Translations under genes and position numbers: made by a program | The notes under the pieces: generated by a model | Databases searched by the model: none | What the model was told of the DNA's origin: nothing | What the model saw: only the letters and a program-made list of their open reading frames with translations | Assembly: GCA_018340375.1 (NCBI GenBank) | Contig: JAFFJZ010000002.1 | Location: forward strand, 12,976,001-13,040,000 | Source: Gonatopus flavifemur | Taxonomy: Eukaryota > Arthropoda > Insecta > Hymenoptera > Dryinidae | DNA length: 64,000 nt | Direction of reading: 5' to 3' | In this document: positions 48,487-59,996 of the stretch, one piece after another | How the letters are laid out: every line of letters starts with the position of its first letter | Position numbering within the stretch: position 1 is the stretch's first letter

Positions 48487-50090
48487 ATAATCTTGCACTG
48501 TAAATAAAGTTGTTGAATTCCAAAAAAAAATGCTCGGGAGTTTACAACTTTGTTTTGTAAAAATAATTTTCGATTTTCCTTTTGTGGATTGACAAACAAA
48601 GTTTGGGAAGTTTCGAAAATCTCCGGTAAAATCATACATTTTTTTGTGGATATTTACAAACTTTTTACGATAATTTCCAAAGAAACTTTGTGTGAAAAAT
48701 AGCCAAACTGTCTTTGGTAGTTTTGAAAGTATTTTTTTTTACAATGTGTTCGATATGATAATTTTCAACTATAGTTCAAATTGATTGGAAACGCTTTTGA
48801 AAGATCAGAACACTCGATTTTAAACGCTCGCTGAAAAATAGGTTGACCATTCGGGTATCCAGAATATCAATTTGCTTGCATGGTTTTTATTTAATTCGAA
48901 TACAAAATGAGGTACTTCATAGAATCTCACTTACGGGGAAATCTTGTTATCTTCGCTTTAGAGACATCACGCGGAGCCGTGCGTACTACTTTTTCTTTAA
49001 AATATACTGCACATATTCGGTAATTCGATTCAAAAGCACATCTTCTAGTGTATTTTCATCATCAATGTATCGAAATCATTGAAGTTTGCATCCGAACCGA
49101 CAACTCCAATCTTTTTTTCGCTAACGTGAAATTGATCTGACATCGTTCATGTTCTTAACACCAGATTGATCGTATAATCCGAGGTAAATTCTCAACAACA
49201 GGGTAGAAAGTTTAATCCATGATAATCAATGATGCATTTTTGTTTAAAGGACGACAGTATCTTCATATTTGCTTCACATGTCGTACACACAGATTAATTT
49301 AAAATCACGTACGCTCCATTCAAAATGTAAGATGGAAGTTTACGATTGTTCGTTCTGCTAATAATCCCACTTTAACATTGATATACATACAGATATGGTA
49401 TGATTGACGTTGACATACATTGATTAATAATATTCTCATTCACTCGATGCACGTCTTACAAAAACCATTTTGCATATGAACAAGAATTTGTTTGGTCGAG
49501 GGATTATCGCCGATTTCACTCTAATTTACTTCAGAGAAACAGAAAATCATCTTTATGATGTACGTTGTAGAATTAATAGTTCCATAATTCACAGTTGGTT
49601 ATTGTCGTTATATAATCGCCATTCCGAGCTAGCTTGTGAGTTGTCCGCAGGACTGACATTTGAATTCGTGATTGTCTAAGCCACAGTGCGTTCATTCTGA
49701 AGAATAAATGTAGAATACTGAATTATAATTACAAACTATAGTAATATATCATACCTATCGCCATGATTTACGACCACTTTGAACGGATATAATTTTTGTA
49801 CAATTATTCAAATTATATAAAATTTTTATGTTTTTATTGTAGCATCATTAGAGCTGATAAGCTAAATGCAAGCACAACTGAATTGTAATACCGATTCTTC
49901 GCTGAATTCTTCTATGTGGTCTGTCATAAATCAAGCACCATAAAGCTAACCGTATTTTCTTGAATATCATAATGCATGTGAATTAACATTCCTTCCCGAT
50001 TTATTGTTCTCCACATTTTCGTCAAAATTTTTCATCTCTTTTGCAAAGAATTAATTTCGAAAGAGTGAGTAACGTTATTTATTTGTATGT
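48487..50090. other. Non-coding region, nothing recognised
   Basis: Frames of 63-79 codons occur on both strands. None has a recognisable domain or supporting splice sites. Confidence 0.4.
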
Positions 50091-50091
50091 A

Positions 50092-50300
50092 CAAAGTGAA
50101 AAATTTTGTGTATTTTTAACACACCTGTATGTCCCAGGAGGTCCACACACAATTTATGTTAAATATTAATACGAAAAATGTATCAAATCAACACAAAAAT
50201 GTTAAATTTACACTGAAAATCTGTTCATTTCAGAATTTGATATGTTGTTTTCAACACAAACTCTAAGTGGACCTTCTGTGACACAAAATTTTTCGCTGTG
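50092..50300. mobile_element. MITE, CACARCGAAAAATTTTGTG family, with TATGTA duplication
   Basis: CAAAGTGAAAAATTTTGTG at the left and CACAAAATTTTTCGCTGTG at the right are inverted termini. TATGTA abuts both ends (50086-50091 and 50301-50306). It is in the opposite orientation to the 45855 copy. Confidence 0.8.
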
Positions 50301-50787
50301 TATGTATATTAATAAAACTGTGTACCAAACTTGACGAAAAAAATTTTAATAATTAGAGAGGTTGAAAACAATCTCATGAAAAAAGTGTAACAGGAATTAA
50401 ATCCTAACCGACGTTTCTCTCTGCAACATTTCTTTTAATTAATGAATTAGAATAATAATGTCATTTTTCCTCGAAAAGATGGAAGAATTGATTCGTTTTT
50501 CGATGACAAATACTGAGGAAAAGATTGTTTAAAGAAAAGAAAAAAGAATTTACAATATATCGTAAAATTTCTCAGTACTACTCTACATATACAGTTATAC
50601 AGAAATTTTATACAAACTATATTAAATTCTATACAAATTATATATAATTTTGAAAATTTTTTCCACGTGGGATGATATAATCGTGGGGGTTAAAATTTCA
50701 AGTAAGTCAATGAAAAGATTCGTTGAAGTACGTATCGCGCCATTTTAAAAAATATAATTGTTAGAAACGAATGTTTGAAATTCCATA

Positions 50788-51145
50788 CACTGAGAGGAAG
50801 AATTCCCGGGAACAATCAAACATTTAGTTGATTTGAATAAACTCTCATCAACCCGTGTGGAAAAATTTTCAGAATTATATATAATTTTCATATAATTATA
50901 TAAAAATTATGTACAAACCATATTGAATTATATATAAATTATATATAATTTAGAAAACTTTTCTACTCGGGAACTCAATTAGATAACTGTTTCCATTGAT
51001 GAAATATTTCATAGCATATTAAATATTTGTTTGATCGAATAAATATTTAATCGAGTCAATGAAAATTTATTCAAATCAATTAAGTATTTTATGGCGACTA
51101 TTCAACTAAATATTTTATTGTTCCTGGAAATTTTTTCTTCAAGTG
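50788..51145. mobile_element. MITE with a nested AT-rich MITE
   Basis: CACTGAGAGGAAGAATTCCC pairs with the inverse of its right end near 51126-51145 (ending TTTCTTCAAGTG). Inner arms GAACAATCAAACATTTAGTT and AACTAAATATTTTATTGTTC pair. The middle is interrupted at 50852-50971. Confidence 0.7.
50852..50971. mobile_element. Nested AT-rich MITE, about 120 bp
   Basis: CCCGTGTGGAAAAATTTTC at the left and GAAAACTTTTCTACTCGGG at the right are inverted ends around ATTATATATAATTT arms. Related single ends occur near 50651-50675 (TTTTTTCCACGTGGG) and near 55280 (GAGTGGAAGAATTTTTTGAA). Confidence 0.65.
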
Positions 51146-53273
51146 TATGATATCATTTGATCACAATATTTCATTTACCTGCAATCTGCAATGCTTGCGT
51201 TGTACAATGTGCCTTTTAAGGCGATGTCCTCTTCCCTTTTTTTTCCTCAGCTTATTCAAAGGAGTGCTTTTTGCCTCGTTAGTCACAGATCACGCAGAAA
51301 ATTATAACAGTTGTACTTGATTGTAATACCCAACTCTTCCATTATATTCATAATACTGGACAAACTGTTGTTACAGATATATCTGTTACATCTACGACAG
51401 TTTTGCTACTTGAAACAACTTTGAGAGCCATTCACCAGACTATTGCATTGAAACCTTCATGACTATTTTGTGTGAAACCACTTATACAAGGACTGAGGAG
51501 ATAGTCTACTCAGTTCTTCATAGTAGGTTTAATTGCATCAAAAATACCCTTTGGGAAAGGTGCTTTATGTAAATCTTCGCCCAAACTATTAGTGGCTTTT
51601 GCTTTTTGCCGTAAACTTCGTTCACAGATGGGATCTATCAAACTACATGAAATAAATATCATACATATCCCTTCTTACATGTAAAAGTTAATATCAGTTA
51701 TTTCTAATATTTCCGAAATATCATCAAAATTGCAAACAATGTGATTTTAGAAGATCCAGAAGTTCAACAGCCCTTGCGATTTTGTTTTGTTTTGTTCTTT
51801 CTTTATTGAAGCGGAAATCAATAACTGGATGACTAAAAGAGTTCTGTTATCACAAAACTTCCCACTCAAGTGAAGAATGATCGCAGAAACGTCGTTATGT
51901 AACTGTTCATACTGAATTTCAAAGGATTAAGTCAAGTGAAGAGATTCGAATGAAGCTGAACTTGGCAGCCATAAAGCTAGCCAGTTTTGATCGAATGTTG
52001 TTGACGTTTTTTTCGTACCAGAAATCGATCAAGCAGTATCCCACTGAACGTTTTAAATAATTAAATCTCCAATAAAAGTGTCGTGTGAACAAAGTTATGA
52101 CAATTGAACTCGATAACAATCACGAAATTCGATAACATTTGGCAAAAATTTCCAGAATCAGCCTCCGCTCCTGAAATTACGTTTGATCTACTCACATTTT
52201 CATGAAATACAATTTTTCCATGTTTTTCTGAACTATATATCAAGTAACATATTGAAAATATAATTTAGAGTTCTGAATATAATATTCGGACAAGCTTTCA
52301 TATTTAAATTATTCGCATGAATTGAAATAAATCAACTTTTGTTGAAGGCACATATTCTTCTTTTCACTTACATATTCACTTTTACGAGGTGATGCCGCAT
52401 ACTATGAGATACGAAAGCCTATGAAAAGCAGCATCAAAAGCGAATGTAAAGGTCAGAAGTTGTAGAGGCAGATCGAAACTGTGATGCGTGGAACAGATAA
52501 TTTGGGATCAGGTATGACATTGTAACGTGAACTATTTGTACAAATTGATGTTGTTAATTGAATTATATGCGTCAAATAAATAATTTACACACAGGTATAT
52601 ATCGTATATCATCTTTATATCTATAATACATGTTTTATATGATTTCCATTAGAACTTTCAATGTAATTAAGTGGGTTACAATCTAGCGAGCATTGAATCA
52701 AATTCTACGAAGAACCGTACGATAAATTTGCATAGGAGAAAATATTTCTTCGTTCTGAATAAATATATATTTATTTTACTCCAATGAAATAACAAATTCA
52801 TTTGAATCATAGAACATTCATTTTAACCGAGTAAACTTTATATCGATTATAAAAAGAATGATTCAATCGAATTTGACTCAAATACTGATACTGTTTTTAT
52901 TATAACAGCAACATGCATTTTTGTTGTTACAAAAAAAAGCTGAAGCTTCAACGTATGCTTGAAATAATACCACCAATTTCTAACGATGCAACTCGTGTCA
53001 AATCTTTTATGAAGCTGAAACTGTAGTGATGCCAATTCCTCAAAGAATCGATTCTTTTTTCATACAGAATATATCGAATTTTTATCGACATTTTATACAA
53101 ATTTATTAAAACTAAATACTTTTTCTATAAAACAAAAAAAATCGATTCAGCACTCAAAGAAGAAAAGTTGCTGAAACAGCAAACCTCGAAAATTTGCTCT
53201 ACTGATATGGCAAAACTTGTTGCTGAATTAGCAAAAAATGTGCTATCACAGCAAAAATTTTGCTCTTTTAACA

Positions 53274-53533
53274 CACGCAGCGAAAAGTTACCTAAAAAAT
53301 TACTATACTTTATAGTAAAATAGGGACAAAATCACATTTTGAGGTTATGTATTATATATTGTCATTGAAAAAATTACTATACTTTCTAGTAAAGAGTGAT
53401 GGAATTCTGTGAATCTATTGATAGAAAGCATAGTAAGTTTAATAACAACATATAATACATAACCCCAAAATGTGATTTTGTCCCTATTTTACCATAAAGT
53501 GTAGTAATTTTTTAGGTAACTTTTCTCTGCGTG
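53274..53533. mobile_element. Palindromic MITE, CACGCAG type, 260 bp
   Basis: CACGCAGCGAAAAGTTACCT and AGGTAACTTTTCTCTGCGTG are inverted ends. The arms continue through ATAGGGACAAAATCACATTT and its inverse. The duplicate lies at 59481-59737. Confidence 0.85.
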
Positions 53534-53606
53534 CAAGCGCTTGCCATTCGGCAATCCAGAATTGGAGATATACAGACGACTAGAAAATTTTGCTGGATTA
53601 CAAAAA

Positions 53607-53793
53607 ATGAAGCTGAAACTAGCGGCCAAAAGCTAGCAGCCGATTGTTGTAACTTTGAATTAAACTTGATTCGAATATTTTTCATATGAAGAATTGATTA
53701 AGTGGCTTCCAACTAAGCGTCTTTGCTATTGAAATACTTTATGAAATGATTCTATCAAAAGTTACATCAATTGGCTGCCAATTTCAGCTTCAT
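53607..53793. mobile_element. ATGAAGCT-family MITE with 8-bp target duplication
   Basis: ATGAAGCTGAAACTAGCGGC at the left and GCTGCCAATTTCAGCTTCAT at the right are inverted ends, with AGCAGCCGATTGTTGTAACT and its diverged inverse inside. TACAAAAA stands exactly at both borders (53599-53606 and 53794-53801), as expected for a hAT-type element. Partial relatives lie near 8880, 30645, 51947, 52938 and 53860. Confidence 0.85.
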
Positions 53794-53999
53794 TACAAAA
53801 ACTCTTATGAAAAATTCGAGTTCAATCAAAATTGAGCTACGACGTTTAATCGAAATGTGTAATAATCGGCTGTTAGCTTCAAACTACCAGTTTCAGCTTC
53901 ATAAATCTTTTCTGCTCAATTATTCGAAAATGAAGCGATGAAATCAAAATATGGCTCTGTACAGACCATGTTTACTGATTCATTCACAGGAAGGTTTTC

Positions 54000-56900
54000 T
54001 TCTGACAAGAACGCAACGTACTTTTGTCCTGTTTCCTTGTTTCAAGTAAAATTTTCTTAAAACTAACAAATTTTACTTGAATCGAGAAAATAAAATTACA
54101 AAACTACATTTTGTTCTTGTTAGAAGCAAACCTTCCCGTGAGTGTCGAAAAAGGTCTTTATTTTCAAATAATTTGTCAGAATACATATAAAATAGAATGA
54201 CCAATACGAAATGACTGTAGTCGGGACGTTGATATCCTCTTAAGAAAGGTGCCAATTAACGGTCTATACAATGTCTCGGATTCTACTAGATGAAAATTGA
54301 TCTGACTCCAGATTACTAAATTGATGAACCTGCGGATATAAATTCAAGTCAACTGTACTATTCAAGCTCTTTACAACTGTAATAGCTGTAATCATGCGAG
54401 TACGGGTCTCGTGACCTATCGTTTCTCACTCAACGTATATTGTAATTATGAATTCATGAAAGTTGAAAAACATATAACGACACTCCAACAAATTAATGTA
54501 AATTAAAAGAACATCATGTTACAATTGCTTTTTGTATTGACGTATATTTTCTCTCCCATTATCAGCACGTATTAATTGCAAAAACATCCTCGTTAATCTC
54601 AATTGTTGAACAATAGCTATTCAGTTATTATTATCATCATCATACTGTTTCATTTTTCTGTAGTTTATCAAATTTTATATGACAGCGTTGGACATGAATC
54701 ATTATGTTCTGAGAAAGCGCAATCAATGAATGAGTTAAATGATGCTTCCAATGAAATAATGTATATCAAATTCATTCTTTTTCTCAACCAACTTTTAATA
54801 CCATTTTACAAATGTATGTTTGATCTACATTCTCTTGAAATAATAAGACAGTATTTATTGAATTGCTTATAATACGAAATAGTGACGTTAGAAATGATCG
54901 ATCCTTCAAAGATTGCAGAAAAATAGATTCCTCAGCATGTATGTACAATGGGGCCCACCTCGGTCCAATATGCGCCCCATCCTGCCAATATAGGCCCAAG
55001 ACTGAGGCAGAGTGGGTCAGAATTCATACACACCGGGGTTATAAAAATTTTGTCTTCATCTTCAATGTTCGTTCAAAGGAGAGTAATCAAATACAAAGTT
55101 ATTGAAACCCAGTATCTGCAGATAATTCTATTTCTCTCCGTGTTGAATCGGATCGATCTTTTTGTATAGAAAAAACATTTAATTTTTATACATATGTAAG
55201 ACATATCGATAACAATTCAAAAAATTTTCTATTAAAAATAAACAATCGATCCTCTTGACGTCATCCATGCAGAGTCCTGAGTGGAAGAATTTTTTGAATT
55301 ATAAATAATTTATATATAAATTATACATAATTTATGTATAAACTTCCCCATTTTAATCTTCATAAAATGTTATATTTGTTTTTTGAGGTATCTTTTTGAC
55401 TTATAGCACAGGATTTCATTCAATGGGATCAAATTGTAATGTTTCATACATATTATGAAGCTCCATACAGGGGGAAAATGTTGACCTGTGAGAAGTATAC
55501 AACTCACGTAACGTGTACAGAATTGAATACAGAAATTGCATGAAACTTGCTGAAATACTGACAAACCTCATCCAGAGAAAAAGCGAATAAATATTTGATT
55601 ACAAAATTGCTTCGGAACGTAGCTTTCATGTTTTAGTCATTGACATTATCAATTATTCACGATATAATTTGCAATTCACAAAATTTTAAATCTCAATCAT
55701 TGTCAGCCATAGAATAGTTTTTTTCGTTCATATTGTCCCATGTTTTATATTGTCATGAAGGTGGAATTTTATATAATAGCGATTATCTTCTTTTAATGGG
55801 AAAATCGATCAAACCCTAATTGTAATTTCATGAAAATTAGTATACATCAAGTGACTAACGAAAGATTCATTCAATGATTTATACTTTTATTTGATTCAAC
55901 AATATCTGGATGTTTACAGGCGTCTCGGATTTTTATAAAAACGTTAGTTGAAATAAACAAGGGTCTATATAAAGAGGTTATTAATCAAAATTGGTGGATA
56001 ATCGTGCAAACTTTGTCAACCCTGAAAACTGTCTATCCTTCTAACTTTCCGTTGTAGCCAAATTTTTAACAATACCATATTTCGAAGTATTTTCAAATGC
56101 AGAAAAATCATTACGAGTATCAAATGGAAACATTGCAGAGAAGGAAACTACAAATTTGATTAGATAAGATGAGACTTTATGCAATTGAATTCATTCCGTG
56201 GTTTCAAAATAAATACATTAACATCGAAAAGAACATTGTATCGGTTCGAAGAATAAGAATTCTACATGAATCACACGGCTTGAATTGTAAATAATCATCA
56301 CGATAAACTGAATTCTAGTGGTATCGAAGAACTTGATGATAAGAATGCGCGCATTGCATGTGGATGTATACTGAAACTGAATATTACATAAGTAAATCGG
56401 TTATATTCAATTTCATATACCCATTTGTCTCTCACAATAACTTTATAACCACACCAGTTTCATTCACAACAAGCATACGTGTACGTATATTCTTATATAC
56501 AAGTATGCTCGGTCTACTGTTTCTTACAGCCACGTTTGACATTAGTCATTGGAACGAGTTTCCTATATAAAAACCGTCAAATGAAGAGGGGTGTTCACTA
56601 CGTCGAGACGGGCTTGTAAGAGAGAAAGGCTGAAAAGAAGAGAGATAGGAAGAGAAAAAAGGGAGAGAAACAGACAGACAGGAATGTGGACGTTAAACCG
56701 ATTCCCGACCAATGAGCATCTCACGATGGACAATAAGCGTGATGGAAAGGCAAACTTCAAGAAAAACATTGAAAATTAAGTCAGTATAATGATAAGGAAT
56801 TTTGGAAGAAAAAGGGAAAGGAAAATGAAAAACTAATCAGAGACAACAGAGGGTGCTCGCGATGAACTCGGGTCGATATGATATACCGGGCGTTAATTTT

Positions 56901-57446
56901 GAAGTCTCCATGTTGCAGAATGCGAGAGAAACTTCCTAGCAACAACACTACAATTTTGCGGAAAAAAAACAAACCCTGAATGAAACATTTCCCTCACGGG
57001 ATGTCATTTCACCCTGGAACTTTGATTCAAGGAATAAATGTTCAACTGATCTACGCGTAACGTGATGCGAATAAACAATATTTGCGAAGTTACGACGAAG
57101 AAACAGGAAAAATTGACGATTCCTCCTCTCAAATGCCTCATCTCGATGAAATTTGCAAGTTTTCTTCACTCTTTTTGATAAACAAGGAACAACAAAATGA
57201 GGATGCATAATCTAAAAATCAATCAAGATATTGATATAAATGAATCATACATGTTGTTGTAGCTATTTATATTTGATATAAATAATCTCTTTGAACTGTT
57301 GAAAACACGAATACGATGTCAAGACGACAATGTACCTAATCACGTAGGGAATCTTAATTCCAAAGGAAATTATAGACAGGAATGTTATTCTCCAGTCCGA
57401 ACTAGTCATCGGAACGCAAGTAAGAATTGTATAACGAGTTATTTAC
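54000..57446. other. Presumed first-intron DNA of the PDZ gene, no further exon found
   Basis: On the minus strand, downstream of the exon donor, I looked for a continuation with the usual PDZ G-D-x-I/L-x-x-V-N-G signature and saw none. Short frames differ between the two copies through homopolymer changes and are not conserved as coding sequence. Confidence 0.4.
54935..55145. repeat. GC-richer repeat fragment related to the 3653-4189 element
   Basis: TATGCGCCCCATCCTGCCAA followed by TATAGGCCCAAG resembles in inverse the GGGCCAATACTGGCAAA block of the 3653-4189 element. It ends with TTTCTCTCCGTG, a MITE-type end. Short ORFs across it on both strands are by-products. The same fragment recurs at about 61138-61348. 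Confidence 0.45.
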
Positions 57447-57581
57447 CTTGCCACTCGTGGCTGCCGGTGAATTTTCGACGATATCATATATGACATGCGG
57501 TAAACCAGCAGTTCCGAGAAGCGAAAAACCGAATCCGGTCGAGTCGCCGCGGTTCAAAGTAACCAGCAGCTCCTCAGCCAT
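57447..57581 (-). CDS. First coding exon of a PDZ-domain protein (copy 1)
   Basis: The exon starts with ATG at 57581 in good context (GGAACATGG) and encodes 45 residues before the donor AAG|GTAAAT at 57446. Residues 5-9 (LLVTL) form the first strand of a PDZ fold. GFGFSLLG at residues 16-23 matches the carboxylate-binding loop, normally G-L-G-F-like, and ENSPAATSGK at 36-45 is the typical strand and helix with the conserved SPA(A) motif before the V/L-x-x-G-D turn. The exon therefore ends in mid-domain and the rest must lie in later exons, not found in this window. PDZ domains bind C-terminal peptides of partner proteins and act in cytoplasmic scaffolds. The exon is markedly GC-richer than its surroundings and has coding-like third positions. 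Which PDZ protein it is I cannot tell. Confidence 0.85.
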
Positions 57582-57839
57582 GTTCCAAACACATTGATCA
57601 CTTCTTATTCACTGTCATTTGAAAATTCGCACAGGAAGGTATATTCCCTTGTCAACTGTTTTTTCATTAACACCCACGCAAAGGAACCCTTCTTTTCTTT
57701 TTTGTTTTCTTCACACTACACCTCACGCCTTTCCTTTCTCTTAAAAAAAAGAACGATTCGAAGAAGTTGAAAAAAAAATTGACGCAATTACCAATCCACA
57801 TTCACTGATTCGATCGAGATGTTTTGTTTGTTTATTCAT
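57582..57839 (-). promoter_or_regulatory. Probable 5' UTR and promoter region of the PDZ gene (copy 1)
   Basis: The DNA upstream of the ATG on the minus strand has no in-frame coding extension that I recognise. It has purine-rich tracts and a TCAGTGAA initiator-like motif near 57802-57809. No TATA box at the correct distance is evident. The duplication breakpoint at 57839 would truncate any longer promoter. The partner region in copy 2 (63795-64000) is cut by the window end. Confidence 0.35.
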
Positions 57840-59480
57840 TCTATCAAACTACATGAAATAAATATCATACATATCCCTTCTTACATGTAAAAGTTAATAT
57901 CAGTTATTTCTAATATTTCCGAAATATCATCAAAATTGCAAACAATGTGATTTTAGAAGATCCAGAAGTTCAACAGCCCTTGCGATTTTGTTTTGTTTTG
58001 TTCTTTCTTTATTGAAGCGGAAATCAATAACTGGATGACTAAAAGAGTTCTGTTATCACAAAACTTCCCACTCAAGTGAAGAATGATCGCAGAAACGTCG
58101 TTATGTAACTGTTCATACTGAATTCCAAAGGATTAAGTCAAGTGAAGAGATTCGAATGAAGCTGAACCTGGCAGCCATAAAGCTAGCCAGTTTTGATCGA
58201 ATGTTGTTGAAGTTTTTTTCGTACCAGAAATCGATCAAGCAGTATCCCACTGAACGTTTTAAATAATTAAATCTCCAATAAAAGTGTCGTGTGAACAAAG
58301 TTATGACAATTGAACTCGATAACAATCACGAAATTCGATAACATTTGGCAAAAATTTCCAGAATCAGCCTCCGCTCCTGAAATTACGTTTGATCTACTCA
58401 CATTTTCATGGAATACAATTTTTTCCATGTTTTTCTGAACTATATATCAAGTAACGTATTGAAAATATAATTTAGAGTTCTGAATATAATATTCGGACAA
58501 GCTTTCATATTTAAATTATTCGCATGAATTGAAATAAATCAACTTTTGTTGAAGGCACATATTCTTCTTTTCACTTACATATTCACTTTTACGAGCTGAT
58601 GCCGCATACTTTGAGATACGAAAGCCTATGAAAAGCAGCATCAAAAGCGAATGTAAAGGTCAGAAGTTGTAGAGGCAGATCGAAACTGTGATGCGTGGAA
58701 CAGATAATTTGGGATCAGGTATGACATTGTAACGTGAACTATTTGTACAAATTGATGTTGTTAATTGAATTATATGCGTCAAATAAATAATTTACACACA
58801 GGTATATATCGTATATCATCTTTATATCTATAGTACATGTTTTATATGATTTCCATTAGAACTTTCAATGTAATTAAGTGGGTTACAATCTAGCGAGCAT
58901 TGAATCAAATTCTACGAAGAACCGTACGATAAATTTGCATAGGAGAAAATATTTCTTCGTTCTGAATAAATATATATTTATTTTACTCCAATGAAATAAC
59001 AAATTCATTTGAATCATAGAACATTCATTTTAACCGAGTAAACTTTATATCGATTATAAAAAGAATGATTCAATCGAATTTGACTCAAATACTGATACTG
59101 TTTTTATTATAACAGCAACATGCATTTTTGTTGTTACAAAAAAAAGCTGAAGCTTCAACGTATGCTTGAAATAATACCACCAATTTCTAACGATGCAACT
59201 CGTGTCAAATCTTTTATGAAGCTGAAACTGTAGTGATGCCAATTCCTCAAAGAATCGATTCTTTTTTCATACAGAATATATCGAATTTTTATCGACATTT
59301 TATACAAATTTATTAAAACTAAATACTTTTTCTATAAAACAAAAAAAATCGATTCAGCACTCAAAGAAGAAAAGTTGCTGAAACAGCAAACCTCGAAAAT
59401 TTGCTCTACTGATATGGCAAAACTTGTTGCTGAATTAGCAAAAAATGTGCTATCACAGCAAAAATTTTGCTCTTTTAACA

Positions 59481-59737
59481 CACGCAGCGAAAAGTTACCT
59501 AAAAATTACTATACTTTATAGTAAAATAGGGACAAAATCACATTTTGAGGTTATGTATTATATATTGTCATTGAAAAATTACTATACTTTCTAGTAAAGA
59601 GTGATGGAATTCTGTGAATCTATTGATAGAAAGCATAGTAAGTTTAATAACAACATATAATACATAACCCCAAAATGTGATTTTGTCCCTATTTTACCAT
59701 AAAGTGTAGTAATTTTTTAGGTAACTTTTCTCTGCGT
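59481..59737. mobile_element. Palindromic MITE, CACGCAG type (duplicate)
   Basis: Copy of 53274-53533 with shortened A runs and an altered right border (GCGTCTAGCGCTGCC instead of GCGTGCAAGCGCTTGCC). Confidence 0.8.
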
Positions 59738-59809
59738 CTAGCGCTGCCATTCGGCAATCCAGAATTGGAGATATACAGACGACTAGAAAATTTTGCTGGA
59801 TTACAAAAA

Positions 59810-59996
59810 ATGAAGCTGAAACTAGCGGCCAAAAGCTAGCAGCCGATTGTTGTAACTTTGAATTAAACTTGATTCGAATATTTTTCATATGAAGAATTGA
59901 TTAAGTGGCTTCCAACTAAGCGTCTTTGCTATTGAAATACTTTATGAAATGATTCTATCAAAAGTTACATCAATTGGCTGCCAATTTCAGCTTCAT
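59810..59996. mobile_element. ATGAAGCT-family MITE (duplicate)
   Basis: Copy of 53607-53793 in the second tandem copy, same length and borders. Confidence 0.85.

Larger units (their letters stand above)
51634..57839 (+). repeat. 6.2 kb tandem duplication, copy 1
   Basis: It starts at TCTATCAAACTACATGAAAT and runs to TTTGTTTATTCAT, directly before the second copy. It carries MITEs and, at its right end on the minus strand, the first coding exon of a PDZ-domain gene. Confidence 0.9.
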
